Shown here piece after piece: positions 8,372-17,231 of a DNA stretch of 64,000 bases. The notes under the pieces are model-generated. The model ran no database searches. It saw nothing but the letters and a program-made list of their open reading frames with translations, and was not told the DNA's origin. Position numbers and translations under genes: made by a program. How positions within the stretch are numbered: position 1 is the first letter of the stretch; the number at the start of each line of letters is the position of its first letter. Source of the DNA: JBBQZO01 sp038207625 (GTDB lineage Bacteria > Pseudomonadota > Gammaproteobacteria > Burkholderiales > Burkholderiaceae_D); the NCBI GenBank assembly GCA_038207625.1, contig JBBQZO010000034.1, positions 1 to 64,000 on the forward strand, given 5' to 3'.

Positions 8372-8881
8372 ATGACACTCAACGACTTGACGGTAGACTT
8401 TAAACACCTTGACCGCACTGCGCTCCTTGCGGATTGGCGGTGGCTACTCGGAAAAAACAAAGTACCAATCATGCTTTCCGCATCTGGTGACGCCTTTCTG
8501 CAAGACATCGGAACGGGGGAGATCCACGTCCTGGATGTCGCTGCAAATCAGGTCGAACTTGTAGCGGGAACGCTTGATGAGTTTCAAACCCAGCTCAACG
8601 ACCACGCATTTGTTGGTAAGTATTTCGCAGTTCAACGGGTTGACGACTTGCGAAAGAGCGGCCTTCAACTCCCATTTGGCAAGATTTATAGCTTTATCCA
8701 TCCGCCCTGGCTGGGCGGCGCATACATTTTGGGTAACATCGAGGTAAGCGACATCGAGGTTCACTTCTCAATGACAGGGCAGCTCGGGCAACAGACAGCG
8801 CGCCTCGCCAACGGGGCAACGATTAGCAGCATGTCGACCCTGAGGGCGGCTTCCCACAAACCGTGGTGGAACGTGTGGTGA
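8372..8881 (+). CDS. DUF1851 / Tdi1-type immunity domain protein
   Basis: The roughly 169-residue cytoplasmic protein carries the DUF1851 signature near its C terminus: FGKIYSFIHPPWLGG, then IEVSDIEVHFSMTGQLG. Members of this family include the T6SS immunity protein Tdi1, which blocks a GhKL/DUF-type toxin. Here no toxin gene is adjacent, so it may be an orphan immunity gene or a family member with another role. It forms the second cassette-like unit, between attC-like sites 1 and 2. An ATG at 8360 overlaps the attC end; the ATG at 8372 fits the domain start better. Codon use is more AT-rich than in the flanks. Confidence 0.7.
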   Translation: MTLNDLTVDFKHLDRTALLADWRWLLGKNKVPIMLSASGDAFLQDIGTGEIHVLDVAANQVELVAGTLDEFQTQLNDHAFVGKYFAVQRVDDLRKSGLQLPFGKIYSFIHPPWLGGAYILGNIEVSDIEVHFSMTGQLGQQTARLANGATISSMSTLRAASHKPWWNVW

Positions 8882-8891
8882 ATTCGATGGT

Positions 8892-8982
8892 GTTTAACAT
8901 GGCGCTCGTTCCAATGAGCCGGATGCGCTGTCATTCTTTTGCATAGTCCGCTGACGGCCTGTCGCACAGGCTGAAGTTAGAC
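8892..8982 (+). other. attC-like recombination site 2 (imperfect)
   Basis: R'' GTTTAAC (8892-8898) and R' GTTAGAC (8976-8982) both match the integron consensus boxes, 91 bases end to end. They lie directly after a stop codon and before the next small gene. Internal arms pair only partly (AGCC...TGCG with CGCACAGGCT, one bulge), so the site may be decayed. Confidence 0.5.
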
Positions 8983-9029
8983 GTCACAAACCGATTTCTT
9001 TGTAATTACTTGCAGATCAGAGAGGCATC

Positions 9030-9677
9030 ATGTCCAAGCTACGCGTAGAGAGTTTCACGATTTCACTAGACGGTTTCGGCGCTGGCCTAGACCAGAACAT
9101 CAACAATCCGATGGGCGTTGGCGGCGCGTCGCTTCATGGTTGGGCGATCCCCACGCGCACCTTCCAGCAAAAGGTATTCGGCAACGAGGGCGGGGAAACG
9201 GGTGTCGATGATGAGTTTGCCGCGCGAGGTTTCCACAACATCGGTGCATGGATCCTCGGCAGGAATATGTTCGGGCCTGTTCGCGGTCCATGGCCGGACG
9301 AAAGCTGGCGCGGTTGGTGGGGCGATAACCCTGTATATCAGGTCCCCGTATTCGTGCTCACGCACCACCCGCGCCCACCGCTGGTCATGGAAGGCGGAAC
9401 GACCTTTCACTTCGTGACCGAAGGCGCTGCCGTCGCTTTTGAGCGCGCCCGGGAAGCCGCTGGAGGCAAAGATGTTCGCGTTGGTGGCGGAGTCAATGCC
9501 ATTCAACAGTATCTTCGCCTGCGCCTAATCGATGAGATGCACTTCGCCATATCGCCAGTCCTGCTCGGCGCCGGTGAGCGCCTGTTCGACGGTGTGAATC
9601 TTCCCGCCTTGGGCTATGCCTGCGTCAAGCACGAAGCCACGGCACTGGCCACCCATGTGATTTTGTCGCGGCAGTGA
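9030..9677 (+). CDS. Dihydrofolate reductase-like (RibD C-terminal fold) protein
   Basis: The 215-residue cytoplasmic protein is of the DHFR/RibD_C superfamily, probably an NADPH-dependent reductase of unknown substrate. The N terminus FTISLDGFGAG, the mid-stretch GAWILGRNMFGP and the nucleotide-binding VRVGGGVNAIQQYL with DEMHFAISPVLLGAGERLF are typical of this group. It is not a classical trimethoprim-resistance DHFR. AGAGAGG lies six bases before the ATG. It is the third cassette-like unit, between attC-like sites 2 and 3. Reductases of this family are common passengers on gene cassettes, which fits the setting. Confidence 0.85.
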   Translation: MSKLRVESFTISLDGFGAGLDQNINNPMGVGGASLHGWAIPTRTFQQKVFGNEGGETGVDDEFAARGFHNIGAWILGRNMFGPVRGPWPDESWRGWWGDNPVYQVPVFVLTHHPRPPLVMEGGTTFHFVTEGAAVAFERAREAAGGKDVRVGGGVNAIQQYLRLRLIDEMHFAISPVLLGAGERLFDGVNLPALGYACVKHEATALATHVILSRQ

Positions 9678-9684
9678 CCATCTT

Positions 9685-9752
9685 GCCCAACGCCTCAATG
9701 TACCCGGACGTCGCCACTAAACGGCAGCACCGGTGATTTTAACAAGTTAGCC
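9685..9752 (+). other. attC-like site 3 (degenerate)
   Basis: GCCCAAC (9685-9691) stands eight bases after the stop codon and GTTAGCC (9746-9752) closes the element at 68 bases. The second box departs from GTTRRRY at one position and the inner arms pair poorly. Called mainly from position and from the same first box as attC-like site 1. Confidence 0.4.
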
Positions 9753-9920
9753 GAATGAGGCGCCACGTTGGCAATCTGGCAGTTCGAGCTCGCATTTGTA
9801 CAACGTTCCGTCCCTATGCCGCAGCGTGAAGGGTCACGTCGACGCCAGCAACAACAACTGCGGGACACGATCGACATCATTATTTGAAAGCTTGGTAAAC
9901 CGGTGGCGTCGATGTACGGC

Positions 9921-11246
9921 TCATGGCGGCGCAAGCGGGCGCAGCGGCAGGCGCGCGATGACTTGATGGCGCGCCCCGTCCTGGACGAAACCCAACTGGC
10001 CCTGCTGGCGTACCACGATCTGCTGCGCGATGGCCAGGCCCAGGCCGAAGCCGGGCACGCCCCGGCTGGCGTCGCCGCGCGCGAAGGCCTCCATCAGATG
10101 CCCGGCGCCGTCCTGCGCCAGACCAGGGCCGGCATCGGACACGCTCAGGATCGCCACGCCGTCCTGCTCCACGATCTCGACCGCGACAGGCAAACCGCCG
10201 TGTTTGAGCGCGTTGTCGACCAGGTTCACCAGCAAACGCTCGAGCAGCAGCGCGTTCGAGCGTTGCAGCAGCAGATGGGCGGGCGCGCGCAGCCGCAGTT
10301 CATGGTCGGGCCGCCCGAAGCCGGCCAGTGCGTGGCGCGCCACTTCGGCCAGGTCCACCGCCTCGTCCAGCGGGACGGTGCTGGCGCGTATGAATTCGAG
10401 AAAACTGGCCGTTAGCCGATCGGCGTGATCGACATTACGCGTGATGGCGGCCACGCCGGCCACGTTGTCGCCCGTCTCGGGCAGCATCTCGGCGGCGAGG
10501 CGGATCCGGCTCAGCGGGCTGCGCAGATCGTGCGACACGCCCGCCAGCAGCAGCGCGCGTTCGCGCTCGTTGCGCTGCAGCCGCTCGGCCAGCTGGCGGT
10601 AGGCGTTTTCGATCTCGATCAGCTCGAGCGGCGCCTTGCCGTCGAGCGGCGCCGGCCATGCCAGGGCCGGGTCGCCGCCCGATTGGGCGTGCGAGAGCAT
10701 GCGCAGACGCAGTTGCTCCAGCGGGCGCGTGACGCGCTGCGCAAAAATCCAGCTGACCCAGCCGGTCACCACAAATAGCAGCACGACGCCGACGGTCATG
10801 CGCGGCGCCCAGCTCGGCAGCACGGACGGCACATTGCCGCGCTCCCAAACGGGCGCCGCGCCCGGCGTCGCCAGGTGCGCCCACATGAACAGCTTGCCGT
10901 CGCCGTGACTGAGCCAGACGTCGTCGACCAGCACGTCGCGCCGGGCCAGCGCCTGCACGAAACTGACCACGGCGGGCATGACGAACACCCGCAGCTTCAG
11001 ACCCTCGGGCAGATGCGCATGGCGACTGATGCTCACGCCCAGCCCGTCGACCGGGATCTCGCGCGTCAGGGCGGCGCTTTGCGCCAGCTTGATCGTCGGC
11101 GCCAGCAGGATGGCGAATTCCTGCGCCGCCAGCTGGTTGCGCTCGACCACCAGCAGGCCCCCGATCACCAGGAACGAGCAGCTCAGCAGCACCAGTTGCG
11201 CCAGCAACTGGTGCAGGAACAGCGAGTTAATTCTCTGGGAATTCAT
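9921..11246 (-). CDS. Two-component sensor histidine kinase (EnvZ/CpxA type)
   Basis: The 441-residue inner-membrane kinase has two transmembrane helices (about residues 14-34 and 150-169) around a periplasmic sensor of about 115 residues. A HAMP linker, a HisKA box with GVSHDLRSPLSRIRLA (H239), and an HATPase with NLVDNALKHGG, DAGPGL and GFGLGLAI follow. It overlaps the preceding regulator gene by 20 bases and is clearly its cognate partner. The signal sensed is unknown; the periplasmic part has no recognisable fold. The 243 bases downstream hold attC-like site 3 and nothing else seen. Confidence 0.92.
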   Translation of the reverse strand: MNSQRINSLFLHQLLAQLVLLSCSFLVIGGLLVVERNQLAAQEFAILLAPTIKLAQSAALTREIPVDGLGVSISRHAHLPEGLKLRVFVMPAVVSFVQALARRDVLVDDVWLSHGDGKLFMWAHLATPGAAPVWERGNVPSVLPSWAPRMTVGVVLLFVVTGWVSWIFAQRVTRPLEQLRLRMLSHAQSGGDPALAWPAPLDGKAPLELIEIENAYRQLAERLQRNERERALLLAGVSHDLRSPLSRIRLAAEMLPETGDNVAGVAAITRNVDHADRLTASFLEFIRASTVPLDEAVDLAEVARHALAGFGRPDHELRLRAPAHLLLQRSNALLLERLLVNLVDNALKHGGLPVAVEIVEQDGVAILSVSDAGPGLAQDGAGHLMEAFARGDASRGVPGFGLGLAIAQQIVVRQQGQLGFVQDGARHQVIARLPLRPLAPP

Positions 11247-11964
11247 CGGCAGACTGCCCGCCTTGCTGCGTGCCGCGCGGCACGAACGCGTACCCTTCGC
11301 CGCGCACGGTTTTGATCCATTCGCCGCCCGGCATCATCTGCGCCAGGCGGCGGCGCAGGCGCCCCACCTGCACGTCGACGGTCCGGTCCAGCGGCCGATA
11401 GGCGCTCGCCTGCACGGCATTGCTCAACAGTTCGCGCGATACCACCTGCCCCGGAACGCGCGCCAATTCGACCAGCAGCTTGAACTCGATGCCGGTCAGC
11501 ACGACCGCCTGGCCGTTGACCAGCACTTCGCGGCGCAACAGGTCGATGCTCAGCTCACCGAACTGGCGCTGCATGGCCGATTTCTGCGCCACCGGGGCCT
11601 GGCGCCGTATCAGCGCGCGCAGACGCGCCACCAGCTCGCGCTTTTCGAACGGTTTGGGCAGGTAGTCGTCGGCGCCCAATTCCAGGCCCAGCACGCGGTC
11701 GAACGGATCGCCGCGCGCGGTCAGCATCAGGATGCCCAGACCCGGGTAGGCGCTGCGCCAGCGCCGGCACAACTCCATGCCGCTGGCGTCGGGCAGCATC
11801 ACGTCGAGCAGCACGACCGCCGGCAGGCTGTCGGCCAGCGCGTGGTCGGCCTGCCTGCCGTTGTACGCCGGCCTGGCCTCCCAGCCTTCGCTCTCGAGCA
11901 GGCGCACCAGCATGGCCGACAGCTCGGCGTCGTCATCGACGATCAGAACGACAGCTTTTGACAT
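11227..11964 (-). CDS. OmpR-family response regulator
   Basis: DNA-binding response regulator of 245 residues. The receiver has an acidic cluster VDDD at 9-12, phospho-acceptor D54 (VVLLDVMLP) and K104 (LPKPFE). The winged helix ends in GEWIKTVRGEGYAFV, with the CpxR/RstA-like pattern TVDVQVGRLRRRL. The ATG at 11964 begins the receiver fold; a longer opening from 12012 adds 16 residues with no family support. It is first in the operon with the kinase at 9921-11246. Targets are unknown; the divergent EF-hand gene at 12234 is one candidate by position. Confidence 0.92.
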   Translation of the reverse strand: MSKAVVLIVDDDAELSAMLVRLLESEGWEARPAYNGRQADHALADSLPAVVLLDVMLPDASGMELCRRWRSAYPGLGILMLTARGDPFDRVLGLELGADDYLPKPFEKRELVARLRALIRRQAPVAQKSAMQRQFGELSIDLLRREVLVNGQAVVLTGIEFKLLVELARVPGQVVSRELLSNAVQASAYRPLDRTVDVQVGRLRRRLAQMMPGGEWIKTVRGEGYAFVPRGTQQGGQSADEFPEN

Positions 11965-12233
11965 TGGTAAGCAATCATGAAAGCTGGCCTCAAAAAATAT
12001 ATCCGAGCACATTATGCCTCGCTATCCGGGCCCGGGGAGTGCCGCACGGCATTTGCGACAACATTGTCATATAACGTCGCCATACGTCGCACACCGCCAA
12101 TGAGGATTTTCGTACACTCATTTCGCCCCACACAAAGTCGCACGCATGCACCAGGCAGTGCTCGCCGCAATGTGTTTGTTGTCGGCCAGCGAGCCGCGGT
12201 CACCCTAACTATCTTCTTCCAAAGGTCAATACT

Positions 12234-12647
12234 ATGAAAATCAAATTTCAACTCGGTCTGCTCGGCGCGGTCATGCTGTGCGCTTTGTCGCAAACGGCAA
12301 CGGCCGGGCTGCAGGATCGCTTCGCCGCCCGTGACACAAAAATCCTCGCGGCCCGTTTTGCGCAGGCCGACAAGGATCACGACGGCAAACTGACGCTCGA
12401 CGAGGCCAAGGCGGGCATGCCCCTGGTGGCCAAAAACTTTGCCAAGGTCGACAAAGCCAACAGCGGCTTCGTGACCATCGCCGACATCAAGGCCGCGATT
12501 GCCGCCGGCGTCATGTCCGCGTCGGCGGCGACCTCGGGCACCGCCGATGCACCGGCGAAGGCGCCGGCCGCAGCGACCGCCACGACCGCCGCAGCCCCAA
12601 CCGTCAGCGCTGATGCGCCGGCCACGCCAGCGCCAGCGGCCAACTAA
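12234..12647 (+). CDS. Secreted EF-hand protein
   Basis: The 137-residue exported protein has a signal peptide of about 24 residues (cleavage near TATAG) and a canonical calcium-binding EF loop, DKDHDGKLTLDE (residues 46-57). A second, degenerate loop (DKANSGFVTIAD) follows. The last 40 residues are a low-complexity Ala/Pro/Thr tail. Calcium binding in the periplasm is inferred from the first loop. It is divergent from the two-component regulator gene with 269 bases between. Confidence 0.85.
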   Translation: MKIKFQLGLLGAVMLCALSQTATAGLQDRFAARDTKILAARFAQADKDHDGKLTLDEAKAGMPLVAKNFAKVDKANSGFVTIADIKAAIAAGVMSASAATSGTADAPAKAPAAATATTAAAPTVSADAPATPAPAAN

Positions 12648-12868
12648 TTTCAAGCCGGTCCGGCGGGGGGCAAGCAGCCCTCGCCGGCATCGCGCCTCGG
12701 ATAGGCGTGAACGGGTTTCAAGCACCGCGTGAATGTGGGTCTTGCGCGCGTTTTGACGACGCCCCTGCCACCCGTTCGATGTCACTTTTCGCTGCCCGAG
12801 ATGGGGTTGAAATGCGGACTTGCTGAATCACACGTCGTTTCATGCTTAGCCAATCAAAGAGAAACTGG

Positions 12869-14578
12869 ATGATGAAAATAGTTGCTTATTGCCGATCCCT
12901 GGCCTTGATCGCAGCGGCCTGCCTGGCGCCACACCTCGCGCAGGCGGCGACCATGTGCGCCGTCGAAAACGGGATGTGTTCCACGCCCAAGCCCTCGGTG
13001 GTGCTGTATGGCACAGGCCAAAAATGGGCCGTGAAGGACACCGCCGGCGCTGCCATCGCCTGCAACAACGCCACCTTCGGCGACCCCAATCCCGGCAAGT
13101 CCAAGCAGTGCCTGGTGATCGCATTCGACGAGCTGGCGGTATGTGCCTCCGAAGGCGGCAGCTGCACGGCCACCGGTCCGTCGTTCGTGGCCTATGGCGC
13201 GGGTAATCGCTTCAAGGCCAAGCTGGTCGCGTCCGGGCCCGTGAAATGCGCCAACGAGGTGTTCACCGACCCCGCGCCGGGCACCGTCAAGCAATGCCGC
13301 ATGGAGTTGCTGCCCTCTGACGCTCGTACTGGCGACCAGCCGACGGGCGCCGCACCGTCAACGACTTCCACCGCGACTGACTTCTACTGGAAGGGCAGCT
13401 ATGGGCGCGGTGTCGGCACGCCGCTCGATACCTGCGCCGCGGGCAAGAACCAACGGGCCGCCCTTTGCTACGACAAGTGCCGTGAGGGCTTCAGCGATCA
13501 CGGCACGTTGACCTGCTCGACCGATTGCCCTCAGGGCTACAGCGACACCGGCGCCACCTGCCACTACAACGGCGACAAATCCTATTCGCCAGTCCACTGG
13601 GACAACTGCCACACCCGCACCGCCAAGGTCTGCGCGTTCGGGGCTTGTGTGGGCGGCGATTGCGTAGGGGGCCTGACCGAAGACGGCTGCCGCGACGGCT
13701 ACCGCAAGGATGCGTCGGTGTGCTGGAAAAACATCGCTGTTCCGCCCGGCATGACGGGCAGCGCATGGGACCCCACCAAGCACGTGTACAACCTCGCGCC
13801 AGAGCCCATGGTCTGCGGCGGCGGCAAGCAGGAAGACGTGGGCCTTTGCTACACGCCCTGCCGCGGTGGCTACAAAGGCATCGGGCCGGTCTGCTGGGCC
13901 AACGTGCCAACCAAATTTGTGGACTGCGGTGCGGGCTATGCAAAAGACAACACGGCCTGCGCCAGTGTCGTGTTCAACCAGGTAATGCCGGTCTTTTCTG
14001 TCATTGAGGACGTTTGCAAAATCACCGAGATTCCGTTCCTCAGCCAGGCCTGCACAGCCGCTGGTGAAGCCACTGCCTACACCAAGGCGGCCAAGTTCTT
14101 CGGCAAGCGCGTTGAAGACCTCAAGAGCATGGCCGGCTTCAGCAAAAAGGCCGAAGATGCCGCCAAGGGCCTGGAAAAAGCCGCCCCCGAGCTCAAGGAC
14201 CTGTTGGCACAAGTGGGCGACACCAAGAGCCTGCTGCGAGGCGTGACGGCGGACAAGCTCTTCACGGCCGTGCCGGCCAAAGTGTCCGAGATCATGGGCA
14301 AGCTGAGCAAGGACCCCAACAACCTGGCCAAGGTGGAGCGCATTGCCAACTACCTGCGTACTTCGCTGGGCCAGCCGCCCTTCGCGCCTCAGGGCACCGA
14401 CACCGAGAAAGCCTTCGCCATCGTGCGTGACATGTCGACATCTCTGGGCGTCGCTGTCGCGCTGCATAGCCTGGCGATGCCGGAGTATGCCATCACGCCG
14501 GCGGGCCAGGCTGAGGCACTTGCCTCCGACACCTTTAGCCTGATCTCCGGCTACTTGTACACGGTCAAGGGGCAGTGA
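12869..14578 (+). CDS. Large secreted cysteine-rich mosaic protein
   Basis: Exported protein of about 569 residues, function unknown. After a signal peptide (cleavage near AQA-AT) there are two tandem repeats of about 55 residues, each with the pattern CA.E.G.C, then V.YG, then C.N..F.DP.PG..K.C. Next is a middle block of about 200 residues with cysteine repeats such as CPQGYSDTGATC, CREGFSDHG and CRGGYKGIGPVCW, of a kind more usual in eukaryotic surface proteins. The last 190 residues are cysteine-poor and helical (KKAEDAAKGLEKAAPELK). Start choice lies among ATGs at 12842, 12869 and 12872; an AGAGA stretch favours the later ones. The next gene also encodes an exported protein. Confidence 0.75.
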   Translation: MMKIVAYCRSLALIAAACLAPHLAQAATMCAVENGMCSTPKPSVVLYGTGQKWAVKDTAGAAIACNNATFGDPNPGKSKQCLVIAFDELAVCASEGGSCTATGPSFVAYGAGNRFKAKLVASGPVKCANEVFTDPAPGTVKQCRMELLPSDARTGDQPTGAAPSTTSTATDFYWKGSYGRGVGTPLDTCAAGKNQRAALCYDKCREGFSDHGTLTCSTDCPQGYSDTGATCHYNGDKSYSPVHWDNCHTRTAKVCAFGACVGGDCVGGLTEDGCRDGYRKDASVCWKNIAVPPGMTGSAWDPTKHVYNLAPEPMVCGGGKQEDVGLCYTPCRGGYKGIGPVCWANVPTKFVDCGAGYAKDNTACASVVFNQVMPVFSVIEDVCKITEIPFLSQACTAAGEATAYTKAAKFFGKRVEDLKSMAGFSKKAEDAAKGLEKAAPELKDLLAQVGDTKSLLRGVTADKLFTAVPAKVSEIMGKLSKDPNNLAKVERIANYLRTSLGQPPFAPQGTDTEKAFAIVRDMSTSLGVAVALHSLAMPEYAITPAGQAEALASDTFSLISGYLYTVKGQ

Positions 14579-14685
14579 GGGCGCGCAGGCCTGTTGTAGG
14601 CGGCCTGCGATACACACACCTGATCCAGCGATCTTCCCCAACCCGGGCACGCCTTGATGGGCGTGCTCCTACCTGAGACCACACC

Positions 14686-15192
14686 ATGAATTTCTTGAAG
14701 TTCGTCGCCAGCGCAGGTTTGATCTTGTCCGCCGGCGCCACCCAGGCGCAGACGGCGCCCCACGATGCGGCCATGCGCTATGTGCGCACGGCCTTGGCAC
14801 AAGGCCGGCTTTGCAGCGCTGCGCTGTTGAAGGACGAAGCCAGGCCGTTCTACCAAGCGCCCTCGGCGGCGGTCAAAGCGGTGCTGCTGCTTGATGCGCC
14901 CAATCTGAAGGGCTCGGACGAGCTCAAGCAACTGAGCGAGAAAGAGCGGATGCAAATCTTCGTGCTGGTCGGGGCCGCTCAAAGCTGCCATGCCCATGTC
15001 GACGCATTCCTCGCGCTGCTGACCGGCCTGAACAACAAGACGCTCGAGCTCAAGCAAGTGCCCAAGGACATCGAAGAGTTCGCGCAGCTGCAGGCCGTGC
15101 ATGAGAAGGCGGCTGCCGCGATGGAGACGGTCTCGAAGGCTTCACCCGAAGCGGCGCATTTCCTGATGGTTCATGGGGCGCTTGCGAAGTAG
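14686..15192 (+). CDS. Exported protein, function unknown
   Basis: The 168-residue protein has a signal peptide (cleavage near ATQA-QT) and a mature part that is mainly helical, with two cysteines (about 44 and 104). No family recognised. It lies 107 bases after the cysteine-rich mosaic gene on the same strand. The gap holds two inverted repeats, CGCAGGCC/GGCCTGCG and GCACGCC/GGCGTGC, neither with a T run, so read-through is possible. Shared export and orientation suggest, but do not prove, a joint role. Confidence 0.7.
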   Translation: MNFLKFVASAGLILSAGATQAQTAPHDAAMRYVRTALAQGRLCSAALLKDEARPFYQAPSAAVKAVLLLDAPNLKGSDELKQLSEKERMQIFVLVGAAQSCHAHVDAFLALLTGLNNKTLELKQVPKDIEEFAQLQAVHEKAAAAMETVSKASPEAAHFLMVHGALAK

Positions 15193-15462
15193 CTTCGAGC
15201 GCCCGTCGACGCAGCCGTTGAGCGGTGATCGCCGGGAATCGATCCGGCGGCCTGTTCGGCGCACTGCCTGAAACACAGCCATCAAGCGGCCCATGCCTGA
15301 CAGCAGGGTCGCCGGGCCAACTGCTGCGCATATCGGCGGCACGGTCCTGAGCATCACGGCTGATGGTTACTGAGTATGCTGCTTGACGGTGGCGCTAGCC
15401 AAACGACAATGAACGTGACAACTGCGGGTCGATCGGCGTGTTGATGGCCACGCTCGATACGT

Positions 15463-16632
15463 CTATTTGCTGAGCAGGCGCATGCCGCGCTCGAGCCCCT
15501 CTATCGTCAGCGGAAACATGCGGTTGTTCATCAACTGCTTGACGATGGAGATCGACTGGCGGTAAGGCCACAGGTTTTCCGGCTCGGGATTGAGCCAGAC
15601 GAACTTGGGGAAGGCGCGGCAAAAACGCGCCAGCCATTCCGAGCCCGCCTCCTCGTTGTTGTACTCGACCGAGCCGCCCGCCTGCACGATTTCATACGGG
15701 CTCATGGTGGCGTCGCCAACAAAAATCAGCTTGGTGTCGGGCGGATACTTGCGCAGGATGTCCCAGGTGGGGAAACGCTCGGCGTTGCGGCGCCGGTTGT
15801 TTTTCCACAGGTAGTCGTAGACGCAGTTGTGGAAGTAGAAGAACTCCATGTGCTTGAACTCGGTCTTCGCGGCCGAGAACAGCTCCTCGGTGCGTTCGAT
15901 ATGGTCGTCCATGCTGCCGCCCACGTCGAGCAGCATCAGCACCTTGATCTTGTTCTTGCGCTCGGGGCGCATCTTGATGTCGAGAAAGCCCGCGTTGTTG
16001 GCCGTGGCGTGGATCGTCGCGTCCAGCGCCAACTCGTCCTCGGCGCCTTCGCGCGCAAATTTGCGCAGCCGGCGCAGCGCGACCTTGATGTTGCGCGTGC
16101 CCAGCTCGCGCTCGGCGTCATAGTCCTTGTAGGCGCGCGCCTCCCACACCTTGACGGCGGTGCGGCTGCCGCCCTTGCCGCCGATGCGGATGCCTTCGGG
16201 ATTGGTGCCGCCGTTGCCGAACGGCGACGTGCCGCCGCTGCCGATCCACTTGCTGCCGCCCTCGTGGCGTTCCTTCTGCTCCTTGAGCAGCTCGTTCAGG
16301 CGCTCCATCAGCTTGTCGTAGCCGAATTTTTCCAGCGCCGCCTTCTGTTCCTCGGACAGCTCGCGCTGCATGCGCTTGATCAGCCAGTCGAGCGGCATGG
16401 TGGTGTTGTTCTCGAACGCGGCGTTGATGCCCTTGAAGTACTGGGCGAAGGCGCGGTCGAACTTGTCGAAATTGGCCTCGTCCTTGACCATCACCAGACG
16501 CGACAGATAGTAGAAATCGTCCATCGACGGCGCGATCACGTTCTTTTCCATCGCCTCGAGCAGGGTCAGGAATTCCTTGATCGTGACGGGAATCTTGGCG
16601 TCTTTGAGCGTGTAGAAGAAATCGATCAGCAT
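15463..16632 (-). CDS. VWA-domain protein (CoxE/YehP-like), MoxR partner
   Basis: The 389-residue cytoplasmic protein has a von Willebrand A domain in its C-terminal half, with a MIDAS-type motif LLDVGGSMDDH. The N-terminal half is helical and charged (MLIDFFYTLKDAKIP, then a KEQKERHEGG stretch). Proteins like this work with MoxR AAA+ ATPases as metal-binding adaptors in maturing other complexes. The ATG at 16632 was chosen because the fold starts there and it overlaps the upstream GNAT stop by seven bases. It is the last gene of the moxR-GNAT-VWA operon. Confidence 0.88.
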   Translation of the reverse strand: MLIDFFYTLKDAKIPVTIKEFLTLLEAMEKNVIAPSMDDFYYLSRLVMVKDEANFDKFDRAFAQYFKGINAAFENNTTMPLDWLIKRMQRELSEEQKAALEKFGYDKLMERLNELLKEQKERHEGGSKWIGSGGTSPFGNGGTNPEGIRIGGKGGSRTAVKVWEARAYKDYDAERELGTRNIKVALRRLRKFAREGAEDELALDATIHATANNAGFLDIKMRPERKNKIKVLMLLDVGGSMDDHIERTEELFSAAKTEFKHMEFFYFHNCVYDYLWKNNRRRNAERFPTWDILRKYPPDTKLIFVGDATMSPYEIVQAGGSVEYNNEEAGSEWLARFCRAFPKFVWLNPEPENLWPYRQSISIVKQLMNNRMFPLTIEGLERGMRLLSK

Positions 16633-17231
16633 GCGCGCTTCGCGTCCTCTGCCATTTGAAATTTGTAGTGCAGCTGCGCTTTCACTTCCGGCCACTCGCC
16701 GCGCGTGATGCTGTAGATGTAGGTGTCGCGCACCGTGCCGTCGCGCCGCACCGCGTGGTGGCGCAGCACGCCGTCGCGCTTGGCACCGAGGCGTTCGATG
16801 GCCGCCTGCGAGGCATGGTTGAAGTTATCGGTGCGAAAACCCACCACGGCGCAGCCGAGCGTGTCGAAGGCGTGCGTGAGCAGCATGATCTTGCAGCTGG
16901 TGTTGACGTGGCTGCGCTGGCTGCTCTTGGCGTACCAGGTGTAGCCGATCTCGACCCGGTCGATGGCCGGCACGATGTCGTGATAGCTGGTGCTGCCCAG
17001 CACGCGATCGCTGGCCTCGTCGATGACGGCGAAGGCCAGCCGGCTTGGGCGCATCTCCAGCGCGGTGGCGATGTACGGCGCCACCTGGTCCGGCTCGGGC
17101 GCCGACGTGATGCGCAGCTTCCACAGTTCGCCGTCGCGGGTGGCCGCCAGCAGACCCTCGGCGTGCTGCGGTCCCAACGGCTCCAGGCGGACACCGTTCA
17201 GTGTCAGCGTCAGCGGTTCAACGTGAATCAT
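16626..17231 (-). CDS. GNAT N-acetyltransferase
   Basis: The 201-residue GCN5-type acetyltransferase, nearest to the RimJ/RimL-like group acting on protein N termini or small amines, shows VRLEPLGPQHAEGL at the start, the beta-strand IGYTWYA, and TDNFNHASQAAIERLGAKRDG near the end, typical of this group. Its ATG at 17231 shares a base with the moxR stop (TAATG) and its end overlaps the VWA gene. It is thus embedded between a MoxR ATPase and its VWA partner. A longer opening running to 18206 is the moxR shadow and was not used. Substrate unknown. Confidence 0.85.
   Translation of the reverse strand: MIHVEPLTLTLNGVRLEPLGPQHAEGLLAATRDGELWKLRITSAPEPDQVAPYIATALEMRPSRLAFAVIDEASDRVLGSTSYHDIVPAIDRVEIGYTWYAKSSQRSHVNTSCKIMLLTHAFDTLGCAVVGFRTDNFNHASQAAIERLGAKRDGVLRHHAVRRDGTVRDTYIYSITRGEWPEVKAQLHYKFQMAEDAKRAC

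Noticed and set aside
9030..9677. DHFR-like gene as a trimethoprim-resistance dfr cassette
   Set aside because: The sequence is of the RibD C-terminal type, not DfrA or DfrB, so resistance is not supported.
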